A DNA stretch of 64,000 nucleotides from Mycosarcoma maydis (GCF_000328475.2 NC_026479.1:124001-188000), one strand, 5' to 3'. Shown: positions 1 to 10,967, counted from the first letter of the stretch. Numbers and translations are program-made. The notes: generated by a model not told the origin, from the sequence alone.

Positions 1-618
1 TCGAGCACAGACGCAACCATGATTACGCCTCGGTACTTTGGATTGGCAGTTGAGCTGGATGTGCGACAACTGCTCGATTCCATGCTGCTCACCACCGATG
101 CGGTAGACGAGGGCATCTTGCGCTTCTACACAAGCATGCGCGATAGTAACCGTCTCAACCGACGTCCGCACATCACGCTCGTTCACCACTCGAGTCGATC
201 CGCCCCCTCCACCAGCTCGCCCAACAACGCCGATGAAAAATGGTCCTTCTACACCACGCTCCTCTCACAACCGCTAGACCACGCCTCATCCACATCGTCG
301 CCCACCGGCGCACATCTAGTATTCAACGTATCCATCAGTAATCTGCTCTACGAACCCGACACATTATTCACGCTCCCCGTAGACCAGATCACTCCGCCCG
401 ACATAATCCACTCGCGCTTTCACCACCTCCACTATCCCCCCCCTCCATCCCCACCCTGGACACCACATATCACCCTAGCTACCCATCCCAACATCCCACC
501 CTACGAGGCTAACCGACTCGTCTCCCAATGGATCTCAAACACCCACCACGCAAACGTCCAAGTCCTCAACCTACCTACCCAACTTACCGTCCAAGCTAGG
601 GTTTTCGCCATGTCCTGA
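1..618 (+). CDS. TRL1: tRNA ligase, C-terminal cyclic phosphodiesterase domain (partial)
   Basis: The frame is open from the first base of the window, so this is the 3' end of a longer gene; the ATG at 19 is probably an internal Met. The translation carries two H-x-T motifs, RPHITLVH near residue 50 and TPHITLAT near residue 150, about 100 residues apart. This is the signature of 2H phosphoesterases. The opening RYFGLAVEL is typical of the phosphodiesterase domain that ends fungal tRNA ligase (Trl1), which opens the 2',3'-cyclic phosphate during tRNA and HAC1-type mRNA splicing. A low-complexity Ser/Thr/Pro stretch lies between the motifs. The ligase and kinase domains would lie upstream, outside the window. 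A stand-alone 2H phosphoesterase is the alternative. The intron-bearing tRNA genes in this window are the type of substrate such an enzyme needs. Confidence 0.72.
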   Translation, partial: SSTDATMITPRYFGLAVELDVRQLLDSMLLTTDAVDEGILRFYTSMRDSNRLNRRPHITLVHHSSRSAPSTSSPNNADEKWSFYTTLLSQPLDHASSTSSPTGAHLVFNVSISNLLYEPDTLFTLPVDQITPPDIIHSRFHHLHYPPPPSPPWTPHITLATHPNIPPYEANRLVSQWISNTHHANVQVLNLPTQLTVQARVFAMS

Positions 619-858
619 CACATTCCCCGCCCCAACCCCCTACCACTGTCGCCTCTACATTCACCAATCACACCTACACACCGTCACCAAGAACCCGCCA
701 AAAAAGCTGGATTCAACGCTCATCTTAATCTAGCAAAGACAGAACACGAGCGTCGCGATCAAGAGACCGACGTGCAGAACTCAAACCTTAACGTATATCA
801 AAAGTCTGAGCCAACCCACCATCCTTCCTAGCATTGTACAATCGATAGTCAACCAAAT

Positions 859-3490
859 CTACGCATCAAAGTAGAACAGCTTCTTTCGGTGTGGTTGGAA
901 TCCCATCTGGAGCCTCTTGCCATCGCCATCAGTATTCACATCGTTGGTCGAAACGTTGGTTCGATCCTGACCTAAATGCTTTGCGAGGCCGCCTGCATCC
1001 AGGCCCCAGGCGGGATCGTACACGTCGTGAGTCTCGCGATCGGGCAGCTGCAAGATGGGGTAGGTCTTGAGACCCGACAACTGATCGTAGCTCCACGTGC
1101 GCGCGGGCTCATGCGGACGCGCGGGCTCATGTTGCTCCGCATGCTGAGACGCCAGCGTGCCGTCTTCAGACGCACGCACCAATCCTGCATCGGTCGATGT
1201 GAGCGGCTGCACACCACCTCTGCTAGCATGCATGCCCAGCGAAGATCGCGACCGCGGTGGTGGCATCAACGACGTCCGGTGATGTCGTCGACTGTTCGGC
1301 GCGCCCATTGCCGATGTAGGCCTGGAAACAAAGTCGCCCGAGGTGAGATCTTGCGATGTCATTTCACCTCCATCCTCAGGAACACTTGGCGTTGGGCTTC
1401 GATGCAGTGTCACAGGCATCGTCGAGTGTCGACCGTACACGGGCTGACCCGCGCTGGTGGGCATCGTACCTAGGCTCATGACGTGTCCTAGAGTCACCTG
1501 CTCATCTGCTTGACCAGCTGCGATTTGGACATCCGATCCCGATGAGCCACCGCGATGGTTGTGTCCGTGACTGTGGCGACCGTGGTGGTGATGGTGGGAG
1601 TGAGGGTTCTGATGCTGATGCTGATGCGCGTACTGGTGCTGGTGCTGGTGTCCAGAATGGTGATGATGATGATGATGATGATGTTGCTGTCCCTTCTGGC
1701 CCGGATTGATGCACTGTCGAGTGGCAATAGCAGCAGCGTGACCATAACTCATGCTCTGACGGTGGCCACCCTGATGCGCGTGAGCAGCGGCCGACATGTC
1801 GGATGAAGAAGGCGGCGAAGCAATTGACGTCATGGCACCCCATCCGAGGCCCTTGGCTCGCGGCGAAGTGCCAGCGCTGTAGGGTAGAGAATGGTAACCC
1901 GCCGCGCTGTTAGGTCGCGATGAACTCAAAGCAGCGCGAGCTGCGTCCTGCGTCAGAGCCAAACTGCTGTGGTAAGGGCTGCGCATCAGCGTCGGCGAAT
2001 GGGGCGGCTGACCGTTGAGGATGGCCTGTTGATGCGACGAGCCAGCACTGCCAACATACATCTGAGGCGTGTTGCCAGCTGTCCAGGCACGACCGGTAGA
2101 GTAAGCTCGACCACTTCTTGGCACCTGTCCGTACAAGTTGGTGCTGCTGCCGGATCGACTGATGGGGGCGAGCAGCGGAGGCAACACGGAAATGTCACGG
2201 CTTCTGCGTCTGCTGGCTTTCTTCTGAGCAGCGTCAGCGTCGGTGAGCCGCGTGAAGCTGTCGACGCGGGCGCGCGCGAGTCGCTGTGCTGGATCCGCTG
2301 CTGCTGCTGCTGCTGCCCCATCTTCGGTCTTGGTCTCGGCAGGTGAAGAATCGCCAGGGATGCCGCCTTGGCCAATCTCGCTTACATAGGCGGGAACGCG
2401 ACCACGTCGGATGGTGGGCTTAGCAACGAGGCTTTGCGTCGGAGTGATAGCAGACTTGCGATCGTCTGTTGACTGGTGTGAGATGTCGGTAGGGTAAAGC
2501 ATGTTGCTCTGCTCCATGCTGACGTTCCTCAGCGACGAGGCGCGATTCTGCGCATAGGAGGGCCGTGCACTGGTGCTGCTGTTGTGCGAGGCGTTGCTCT
2601 CGCGCCAGGGCATGCTGCTAGAATTGCGAGACGGCCACTCGTCGCTGTCGTCGGTGGAGTGCAACACGTCCGAGTCGGTCTGCAGGGGTGCTGGTGAGGT
2701 GGTGGTGCGCCAGTTGAGCCAGGCCGAAGAGAGCGAGCGAAGCCAGCCACTAGCGTTAGAACCCGAGTTGGAACTCGAAATGGAAGCGGTGTTCGAGTTG
2801 CGGCGACGTTGGGAAGCGCCCGCGACACCGAAGAGGGATAGTCGTCGCATGTCGGCGGGTCTGGACTCGGATGCGTCGGTGTTGCGCCGCGGAGCAGATG
2901 CTAGTGGAGCGGAAGCACGGGATTGGGCCAGTCGGAGGCTGCCGACAGCCAGGCTGAGACTGTCGTCGGTGTCGGTGCGCTGCATGGCGGCATCCCAGTG
3001 TGATGGCTCGGTCGTCCTGTGCGACGACAAGCTCTGGGACAAAGCGGACGAGCGCCGAGTAGAAAGACCATCTTGGGATGGTTGAAGCTGCGGCTGTGCG
3101 GTGTGATGAGAAGAAGCCAAAGTAGGCTGGTTCATCAAGGTGATGCCGCTGGTGCCCATGAGTGTGTGCTCGCTGGCGAGACTGCGTGAGAGCAGCGAAG
3201 CTCGTGCAGTGGGACTGCCGACATGCTCGCTGAAGAGATCCACTGAGGGGGGTGCATGGTGTTGGCTGGCCCTGTCGAGCAGATTGAGCGGGCTGGTGGC
3301 AAGCAGCAGCGAAGAAGGTTTGGAGCGAGAGGAGGCAGGTCTGTGAGGCAGTGTGTATGCCGGCGAGGCAGTGCGGTTAAGATCGGATGCGTGCTGTGCC
3401 TCCTCGTCGACCTCGTGGGTGGGAGCAAAGCTGGGCACAGAGAGGCGGCGTGCAGCTCTGACGACGTGTGGGAGGCAGATGAAGAGGAAT
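859..3490 (-). CDS. His/Ser-rich protein of unknown function, 5' end lost in gap
   Basis: This long frame ends with FYFDA and a TAG stop at 859-861. It has no ATG at its 5' end: the codon at 3436-3438 is GTG, and the frame runs open to the N run at 3490. The true start is therefore in or beyond the gap, or a 3' splice site near 3434 (pyrimidine-rich tract ending in cccag) begins this exon. The protein is more than 850 residues, almost wholly low complexity: Ser-rich in the first two thirds, then a His-rich block near 1570-1690 containing nine consecutive His followed by HQ and HSHH repeats, then a better-structured tail (TWSYDQLSGLKTYPILQLPD). I recognise no domain. The conserved-looking C-terminal 60 residues are the best handle for a homology search. 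His-rich tracts can bind metal or target nuclear speckles, but nothing here decides that. Confidence 0.7.
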
Positions 3491-3590
3491 NNNNNNNNNN
3501 NNNNNNNNNNNNNNNNNNNNNNNNNNNNNNNNNNNNNNNNNNNNNNNNNNNNNNNNNNNNNNNNNNNNNNNNNNNNNNNNNNNNNNNNNN
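3491..3590. other. Assembly gap (100 N)
   Basis: Exactly 100 N, the usual placeholder for a gap of unknown length. It interrupts the 5' part of the His/Ser-rich gene, so frames on either side cannot be joined. Confidence 0.99.
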
Positions 3591-5644
3591 ATCAACATCG
3601 GGATTTCCTACTGACCACAATCGTGAATCATGAAAGCTAACGTCAAGTTATTCAGGGAATGCTGGCTGCCATTCAGGAATCACGAATTCAAATTTCCAAA
3701 AGCGGGATCCACAAGCCGACACAGTCACTTGAGTCACGCAGAACAGTGAGTCACGAGTGGACACGAGGAAAGTTAGCACAATCGTGAATCTCTTTCCAAC
3801 GTGCTTGGGCCGATTCGGGATAATTATCAGGAACCACGTCCAAAAACGGGAGACCCCAGCGATCCCGAGCAAGTGTAAGCTCATCTCGACTCTCGATCTG
3901 AATGGCGGCATGTGGCTCCGTTGGTCGATCGCCCAGGATAGCCCACCATTACAGTAGCTTGGTCGCTAGCTTGTGCCAGCGCCGCGTCGCCAGCAAGTGC
4001 ATCTCGGTTGCTTAGAAGCGCTTGCATGACTACGTGTCTCGATGGGCGCAATCACCCCCAGCTTGCTGCATACACGGCGCATCATGGTGCACCATGGCCT
4101 TACCACTCACGGCTCTCGTCTGTCGATCGGCGCAATGAGGCTCGATTACCGTCACAAATGGAATCACGAATGTAACGTGTGCTGATGGACGTGAGATGCA
4201 GCGCCCACCGGAGCATCCTCGGCAAGCTTGCAACGTGTCTGCACGCTCGTCCCCACGACACTGCATAGACCGTGAATGTTGGTCACCAAGGTAACTAAGC
4301 TAACTTAACTGTATTTCCCACAAACGCATGCCGGCCGATGCAAGTGGAATCCCTGCCGACGCGTCACATTCACATCTCCATCGACAAGCAAATCACGATT
4401 GACACTCGTGACTGACTGACAGACACACTCACGACTCACGACTTACGACTTGGGTCATTACAGACTCAACGTAGTTAACTCAAGTTATCAGCGATTGGCG
4501 TCCATGTATAATATTATAATAGGATACACAAATTTAACGCTGAATACGCCTTGCTTGAACGCCGCTGGACGCTTAACTGCAGTAGCTTGGCTAGCTGGCC
4601 TCGCTCAACGCCTCGTATGCGACCGAGCCACAGTTGAAAACGCCGCCAGATCCACGCTGGAACAGAAACCGCCGTCTCCCGTCTTGGCTTGGCTGTACTT
4701 GGCTTGGCTGTACTCGGCTTGGCTGTACACGTTAGAAAGCCTGCTTACCATGACAATCGTGAATCGCGAATTCACCTCGTGTCTCTACGCCTCGTTGCGT
4801 GATTCGCTTAGATACCGCCAACGGCGTTCTCAATTCTTTTAGAGGCCGGGCCTCGCGCTTCTTCCACCAATCGTGAATAGTTATCCTGATATTCGTGATT
4901 CATGCTTTGTGATCTTCCGTCCCTCCTCATCTGTACTTGTAAATCGCTCCGATGGCCGCAACCGACCGAGACGCTTGCCCCTTGTCCTTAACCGGCTGTA
5001 CCAAAAGGAGGTCTAGACTTGGGTTGTTAGGGTAAGGTCCACGATCGTGGATCACTCGTTACTCACATCGTGAGCTGCATCTCCCTCGTCGTGCGTGTCT
5101 GGATAGATTCATGCCAGAACCAACTTAACATGTAACTATCCTAGTAACGAGCTTGGCTGCGCTAGCATATCAAAGTCGTGCGTGAGTCACGAGTGAGTGG
5201 ATCGATTCACACTCGTGACTCGTGACTGCCTTGGCCCCTTTTCGCTTTTTCGTTTCGTAGAGGCGATTCACGATTCGGCGATTCGTTAGCTGGGTGGCCG
5301 ATATTTTCGCGATAACTCTGCGTTTCACGATTGGTCACAGATGGTAGCCGATCAAATCGTGAAGAGTACGATTTTAGAATATTATCCGTGATATAGTTAT
5401 TCGTGAATCTTCAAATGACGCCTTGTTTAAGTTAGCACCCACGCCCCGTCACGTGCAGCAGCAACGAGTCACAAATCACGAACCATTCAAAGCCGCACGC
5501 TGTTCTTCCAGAATCGCGATTTCTTCACCTCGTCGCCGATCGTCATCACCGCCATTCGTACCCCTCCGCCTCTGCACCCTCCCTTCCCCAACATTGTCTA
5601 CACCATCACCACTTTCCAACCATCCAACGTGCTCGTCATTAGTT
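3591..5644. repeat. Intergenic spacer rich in CACGAAT/ATTCGTG heptamers
   Basis: I see no gene in this 2 kb spacer. It holds many scattered copies of the heptamer family, for example at 3613-3622, 3675-3685, 3780-3790, 4155-4165, 4757-4767, 4880-4895, 5266-5285 and 5399-5409, and the TGAGTCA variant at 3730-3736, 3747-3753 and 5183-5189. A second simple repeat, CTTGGCTTGGCTGTA, occurs about three times at 4684-4730. The spacer is more AT-rich than the flanking genes. Confidence 0.7.
5183..5189 (+). promoter_or_regulatory. TGAGTCA (Gcn4/AP-1-type site) upstream of aspartate kinase
   Basis: A perfect TGASTCA core lies about 460 bases before the HOM3 start codon. In yeast HOM3 is a Gcn4 target, so a general-amino-acid-control site here is reasonable. 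The same heptad recurs in many unrelated spacers of this window, so this copy may simply belong to the dispersed repeat family. Confidence 0.3.
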
Positions 5645-7564
5645 ATGCCTCCCACTACACATCTTCGAGGACCTCCCGATGATCCCAGCGCCGAGTGGAT
5701 CATACAAAAGTACGGCGGTACCAGTGTTGGCAAGTTCCTCCACACCATCGCACAGCAGATTGTACCCTCCTACCTTGCAGGCAACAAGGTCGCCATCGTC
5801 TGTTCCGCTCGTTCCGGCCAGACCAAAGCGCTCGGCACCACCAACCTCCTTCTTCAAGCCGCTGGTGAGGCGCTCGACGAGGCGCTTACGCCCGCTGCCT
5901 CCTTGTCCAATTCGGTCACATCCATCGCAAACGGCGCCCAAACACCGGTTCACCGTCCTGGCTCCGCCTTCTCTCGCAAGTCCAGCTCACGTGGAACTCC
6001 GCTCGGTCGTGTCGAGTCTCTGAGTAGCACTACGCTCGACAACAAGCTCCAACAGCTCACGCTCAACACCACCACCACTGCCGCCGCCAATACCGAACAG
6101 TCCACCGCCGCAAAGAGCGACGCTGGTTCCGACTCGGATACCGACATTGCCATCGGCTTCAACGCTACCGTCGATCGCATCCTCTCCGATCACCTCGCTT
6201 CCGCACGCAAGGCAGTCATCAACGACAGGCTCCTTCTCGAACAGCTCGAGAGGGACATCACGGAAGACTGCGATCGCTTGCGCGACTTTCTCCTTGCCGC
6301 CAAAATCATCGAAGAGATTTCACCCAAGTCCAAAGATATCATCATCGGCGTAGGCGAACGTCTCTCGTGTCGCATCGCCGTTGGCGCCCTCCGCGATGCT
6401 GGCGTCGATGCAGAGCTCGTCACCCTCGAGAGTATCGTCGATCCCTCCTTTTCAGCACATGCAGTTCAAGACTCCCAAGGCGAGTTTACCCTCGATCAGA
6501 CTTTCTACGACTCGCTCAGTCAAGCGTTAGGCCAGCGTCTCAATGCTTGCTCCGGTGTTCCCGTCGTCACCGGCTACTTTGGCAACGTCCCCGGTTCCTT
6601 GCTTTCGCAGATCGGTCGTGGCTACACGGACCTTTGCGCCGCCTTGTGCGCCGTCGGCGTCAATGCAAAGGAGCTGCAGATCTGGAAGGAAGTCGACGGT
6701 GTCTTCACTGCAGACCCGCGCAAGGTGCCTACCGCTCGACTCATCCCCGCCATCACCCCCGAAGAAGCCGCCGAGCTAACTTACTACGGAAGCGAAGTCA
6801 TCCATCCATTCACCATGGAACAGGCCATCAAGAAAGCCATCCCTATCCGCATCAAGAACGTCGAGAACCCCACCGGAATGGGTACCGTCATCTTTCCCGA
6901 TGTTCCAGAGGGTCACGATGGATCCGAAGACAAACTCGTCGATGGCCACGTCGACCAGCCTCGACCACCCATGACGCCTTCAGCGAGTAAATCTAACTTT
7001 TCCGCCTGGGGCTCTTCGGCCAACGCCCAAGCGACGCGTCCTGTCATGGGCGAGCGTAAGCTTCCCACAGCCGTCACCATCAAGGACAACGTGCTCGTGC
7101 TCAACGTCCACTCGAACCGCAAGACCGTCTCTCACGGCTTCTTTGCCAAGATCTTTGGCACGCTCGACAAGTACGGCGTCGTTGTCGACCTCATCTCCAC
7201 GTCCGAGGTACACGTCTCCATGGCCATGGCTGCCGCTTTAAGGCCGAGGACGTTGGAAAAAGTCAAGGCCGACCTCCAAAAGGTCGGCACGGTCAGCGTG
7301 TTGACCGACATGGCGATCCTCAGTTTGGTCGGCAAGCATATGAGAAACATGGTCGGTGTTGCCGGAAGGATGTTCACCGTGCTGGCAGACGGAAACGTCA
7401 ACATCGAGATGATCAGCCAGGGCGCCAGCGAGATCAACATCTCGTGTGTGTTGCATGAAAAGCTGGCGGTCAAGGCGTTGAACTTGATCCATTATAGCGT
7501 TTTGGAGGTCAGTCCAAAGCCGAGTAACTCGGAAGCCGGCGCTTTCGGAAGGTCCTTCTTCTAA
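5645..7564 (+). CDS. HOM3: Aspartate kinase
   Basis: This enzyme phosphorylates L-aspartate, the first step to threonine, methionine and isoleucine in fungi. The product is 639 residues from the first in-frame ATG at 5645; the open frame extends upstream only through non-ATG codons. The N-terminal kinase motif KYGGTSVGK is at residues 22-30. The amino-acid kinase core continues with GRGYTDLCAAL, the EVDGVFTADPRKV loop and YYGSEVIHPFTMEQA. Two ACT-type regulatory repeats fill the last ~180 residues (LNVHSNRKTVSHGFFAKIFG; GVAGRMFTVLADGNVNIEMI), consistent with threonine feedback. Yeast Hom3 is 527 residues. The extra length is mostly a Ser/Thr-rich insertion at about residues 82-168, inside the N-terminal kinase lobe, plus a shorter linker before the ACT repeats. 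No intron is evident. Confidence 0.95.
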   Translation: MPPTTHLRGPPDDPSAEWIIQKYGGTSVGKFLHTIAQQIVPSYLAGNKVAIVCSARSGQTKALGTTNLLLQAAGEALDEALTPAASLSNSVTSIANGAQTPVHRPGSAFSRKSSSRGTPLGRVESLSSTTLDNKLQQLTLNTTTTAAANTEQSTAAKSDAGSDSDTDIAIGFNATVDRILSDHLASARKAVINDRLLLEQLERDITEDCDRLRDFLLAAKIIEEISPKSKDIIIGVGERLSCRIAVGALRDAGVDAELVTLESIVDPSFSAHAVQDSQGEFTLDQTFYDSLSQALGQRLNACSGVPVVTGYFGNVPGSLLSQIGRGYTDLCAALCAVGVNAKELQIWKEVDGVFTADPRKVPTARLIPAITPEEAAELTYYGSEVIHPFTMEQAIKKAIPIRIKNVENPTGMGTVIFPDVPEGHDGSEDKLVDGHVDQPRPPMTPSASKSNFSAWGSSANAQATRPVMGERKLPTAVTIKDNVLVLNVHSNRKTVSHGFFAKIFGTLDKYGVVVDLISTSEVHVSMAMAAALRPRTLEKVKADLQKVGTVSVLTDMAILSLVGKHMRNMVGVAGRMFTVLADGNVNIEMISQGASEINISCVLHEKLAVKALNLIHYSVLEVSPKPSNSEAGAFGRSFF

Positions 7565-8811
7565 ACCATTGCAACACTGCCCAATCCAACGAGTAAAGAG
7601 GACGCTCCAACAGCGTTCCTGGGTTCCTCCTTGGCACCTCCTGATCCATTGCATATCAAGGTATCCACGAGATCGGATTGTCGTATCCCATTCGCACCTG
7701 CTGGTCCAACCCAAACACCCTCAAAAGCATCTCCCTTGTTTCCTGCATTCGTTCTTACCTTCCATTCTTGTACTTGTATCCAGTCGTGAGTCTCGTTAGA
7801 TAACGTCATTGCACCACAGTCCCAAGTCGTTTGACCGTCTGATGTGCGTCTCGCTCTGTAGATGTGTGTGCGGTTGGCCGGCATTTGCTGTAGGCTCTCT
7901 TTGAGATGCACTTGTGCTTTCGGATGTTTTTTCTGTAAATGCAGATCCAGATGCTGGATCATGGTCGGCGACAGTGTGTTTGGCTAACGCCGCTGCTAAT
8001 CACGAATGCCTGTGGTTAGCTCTAGCTCTCGTGTGGCGAGCTCAAAAATGAGAGGTGCAACGTTGCACGACCTTGTTGTTGTCCTCGTCACGAGTTGGAA
8101 AAAAAAAGTAGATCCAGATTAGTGAGTAATTTAATTCCAAACAAACCCTTGACTAATAACACTCGCGACTCGTGAGTGTCTGTGGTCGAGTCTCGACATG
8201 GTTGACGAGACATGTCAATTACTGCATGATGAACGTTTTGAATCGACATGGGCGTACCGGGCTTGATTGTGGCATCGCATTGCTTGCGGTCAGGGATCTT
8301 TTGGCCATACAGAACAGTGCAGCTGAAGGGCGACAGAGTCGGATGTGCCTGGCTCGCTCTCCAAGTTCAAGTAGAATCGCGAATGGGTTGGCATGCGCTC
8401 AGTCGAGCAGCGCTCGCGTTTTCTCAGCCATCGCTCAACGAAAGTCTACTCGAGAAACCGCGTTGATCCACTCTTGCTCACCAAGCTGCCCGCTTCGCTT
8501 GCCTTCTCTCCTCCATCTGCAACTCCAACACCATCGTCTTCAACGTTCGTTCGAGATCGGATCACTTGTCTTCACTCCCTTGGGGCAGGTTCCCCGCTTG
8601 TTTTCTTTTTACTTCTTTCGTTCCTCTTGTTTTCGCTCTGGCTGCTTCATTTGTTCAGCAGGTTCTGGACTCCACCAGCCAAGCAATACCTCGGGACCAG
8701 CTTTGATAGATGCAAAGCTACCCCTTTTAAGTCACTGCAAGACTGTTTGTATCACTTTGGATCAGCGCAGGACAAGCCGGATTCTTGTTTCGCCCGGACC
8801 AAACATCGAAA
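7565..8811. other. Intergenic region
   Basis: This is 1.2 kb between two plus-strand genes. It contains a few heptamer copies (around 8000 and 8163-8178), an A-rich tract near 8100 and a pyrimidine-rich run from about 8500 to 8660 that looks like a promoter or leader of the next gene. Longer open frames here start at non-ATG codons or lack coding character, and I see no gene. Confidence 0.6.
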
Positions 8812-10833
8812 ATGTTGGCAAAGTGGATCGTAGCGTTTCTGGCCGTAGTGTCGGTGGGTAGTGAGGTCGGCTATGCAAGCAAGGTGGGGGGAAGGACAGT
8901 GGAGGGTAATGGGAAGCAGCGCGATCTGTTTGATCAGATGATCCACTCGTTAGCGGGTAAGTACATGCCGGGATTGAACGGGGGGGAGACGACAGGTTGG
9001 CAGTGGACGGTTCATCCGTTGCCGAGGAAGAGGCAGTTGAGCTTGAGTCCGAGTCTGTTTGGCGGTAATGGCGGAGATGGTGAGGATACGGGGAGTGGAA
9101 ATGCGCTTCCTGCTTCGATTCTCGCTGCAGTGGCCAGTCCGTCAGCCGCTGCGAGTAGTGGCGGATCGGCAAGCGCTAGTGTGACTGGAAGCTCGGATCG
9201 TTCCACTTCAGCCTCTCCCTCTGCCACCAATTCGCCTACTTCGTCTGTGGTCGCCTCAACAGCAACCACCCCGACGAGCTCAGCCATCCCATTGTCGAGG
9301 CTCATCACGAGCAACATACCAGCATCTTCCACCGTATCCACCAACACCGGAACTAGCACATCCAGCTCTTCCACCACCGCGACGCCGACCAACAAGGACA
9401 ACGTCACTTCGGCGTCGCTGATGTCACCCAAGAACAAATTGTTCCCGCTCGTGGTTGCGGGTCTCGCTGCAGCCGGGTTGGTGGCGCTCATGCTGCTCAT
9501 TGCCATCGCACGTTGCGTAGCACACGACCAGCTGCGTCGTGACAATCTTCGTAAAACCTACTCGTTCGATGGCGATTGCGAGCCAAAAAAGCCGGATCGT
9601 TTCACAACGGCGCCAGCGCTCGGAGCGGCTCGATCGGTTCGTCGAGCTCTCACCAAGAAGAAGCTCGGCAGCTTCGCGCGTCGAACGCAGGACGGCTCAG
9701 TACTGATCGAGGTGGGCGACGAGGTGTTTGCGGTTCCACCGCATTTAGCGGATAGCTATCGCGAGAGGATTTTAAGCGAGAAGCGATCCAGATCGGATCT
9801 GACATCGGTCAGCGACGAAAGTATGGGCCTGTTCGGTGTCAAGCCCAAGTACCTTAACGATGGCGGACCGGATGGAGATGAGCAAGAGGCGAGAGCAAAG
9901 TACGATAGAATGCTCGAGGAAGGCGTGGAGAATGGCGGGGTGAAGAGGGGATTGAGTCAGAGATTGGGAGATCGATTGCGATCGCTCAGGAGGGCGGCTA
10001 CAGCGCAGGTGGAAGAGGCGAGCGGCGGCGTAATGGAGAGGGATGCGTATTCGTTTGCGACTGGCGACCAGCAGAGAGGTGCTGTTCGACAGACGGATCT
10101 GGCGTCGCGCAATCCTGTGGTTACGAGTGGTAGCACGGGATGGCATATCTCGCAACGACAGTCTTCTGCAGGTATCGCCGGTATAGGAATGGCCAACGGA
10201 GCTGCTGAAGAGTCGGCGTTCGGCACTGTCCAGGTGTACTCGCGTGGACCTGCACCGCCTCGTCCACCTGTACTTACGCGCGCGCCACCCAAGACCACCT
10301 CAACATCGGCTCTCAAGAACCCTGCTCGTCGAGGTGCGCCCAAACTGGAGCTCTCTGTGCTCACCGAAAAGCTCGCCGATCTGGAAAAGCAGACACTCGC
10401 ATCCTCGCGCTTACCAGCCGAAGCATCACTCACGCACTCATCCGGCGCATCCGCAGGCACCGCAGGCACGTTCGGCAGCACCGCCTCCTCCACCACCTCT
10501 GGCCACGCCTCCGAATCGCTACCCGGCGCGTTTCCACAACGCACCAAGTCACTCCACCGCGCCAAAAGCGTCAAACCGCCCATCCTCGATTCGCGCCTCG
10601 GATCGTATCGCCACCGCAGCCCCGACGCGCACCCGCGCAGCAAATCCACCCACAACCGCGCCCAGCGCCACACCAACTCTGTCCCCCTCGCCTCACCCAC
10701 ACGCTTCACCCACGAGAAACAACCGCGCTTGGTCGTGCATCCGCAAAAACCGCAACCCGCCCAATCCCCATCGTCGTCCTCCTCGTCCTTCCGACCTCTC
10801 CCCGTCCCCCCGCCCTTCACGCTCCCCAAGTAG
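8812..10833 (+). CDS. Single-pass membrane protein with Ser/Thr-rich ectodomain, function unknown
   Basis: The product is 673 residues from the ATG at 8812. Residues 1-22 (MLAKWIVAFLAVVSVGSEVGYA) look like a signal peptide. A dibasic KR near residue 73 (RKRQLSLS) could be a Kex2 site. A Ser/Thr/Ala-rich segment of about 110 residues, probably O-mannosylated, precedes one strong transmembrane segment near residues 206-228 (LFPLVVAGLAAAGLVALMLL). A basic, Ser-rich cytoplasmic tail of about 440 residues follows. The layout resembles fungal wall-stress sensors (Mid2/Wsc type), but I see no WSC cysteine domain and do not recognise the tail. A cytoplasmic segment SVLIEVGDEVFAVPPHLAD looks folded and may be conserved. 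Surface sensing is a guess from topology only. Confidence 0.75.
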   Translation: MLAKWIVAFLAVVSVGSEVGYASKVGGRTVEGNGKQRDLFDQMIHSLAGKYMPGLNGGETTGWQWTVHPLPRKRQLSLSPSLFGGNGGDGEDTGSGNALPASILAAVASPSAAASSGGSASASVTGSSDRSTSASPSATNSPTSSVVASTATTPTSSAIPLSRLITSNIPASSTVSTNTGTSTSSSSTTATPTNKDNVTSASLMSPKNKLFPLVVAGLAAAGLVALMLLIAIARCVAHDQLRRDNLRKTYSFDGDCEPKKPDRFTTAPALGAARSVRRALTKKKLGSFARRTQDGSVLIEVGDEVFAVPPHLADSYRERILSEKRSRSDLTSVSDESMGLFGVKPKYLNDGGPDGDEQEARAKYDRMLEEGVENGGVKRGLSQRLGDRLRSLRRAATAQVEEASGGVMERDAYSFATGDQQRGAVRQTDLASRNPVVTSGSTGWHISQRQSSAGIAGIGMANGAAEESAFGTVQVYSRGPAPPRPPVLTRAPPKTTSTSALKNPARRGAPKLELSVLTEKLADLEKQTLASSRLPAEASLTHSSGASAGTAGTFGSTASSTTSGHASESLPGAFPQRTKSLHRAKSVKPPILDSRLGSYRHRSPDAHPRSKSTHNRAQRHTNSVPLASPTRFTHEKQPRLVVHPQKPQPAQSPSSSSSSFRPLPVPPPFTLPK

Positions 10834-10967
10834 ACCCCCCGACCCTGTCCCCCATCACGCATGTACCTAGATACACGAGCTTCAGAATACAAAGCCACAT
10901 GCTCACAGCGCGCCGGACACTGACTACTCTAGTTGCACATGTGGATTACAAGCCTACGTACAAAGAT

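Noticed and set aside
1494..1843. Open frames rich in Met/Val or Ile/Thr on both strands
   Set aside because: Alternate readings of the CAT/CAC triplet expansion in the His-rich gene.
8172..8861. 229-codon frame between HOM3 and the membrane orphan
   Set aside because: It overlaps the better-supported start at 8812 in another frame and consists of promoter-like C/T-rich sequence.
9957..10898. 313-codon open frame on the minus strand
   Set aside because: Antisense to the cytoplasmic tail of the membrane orphan; it does not start at ATG.
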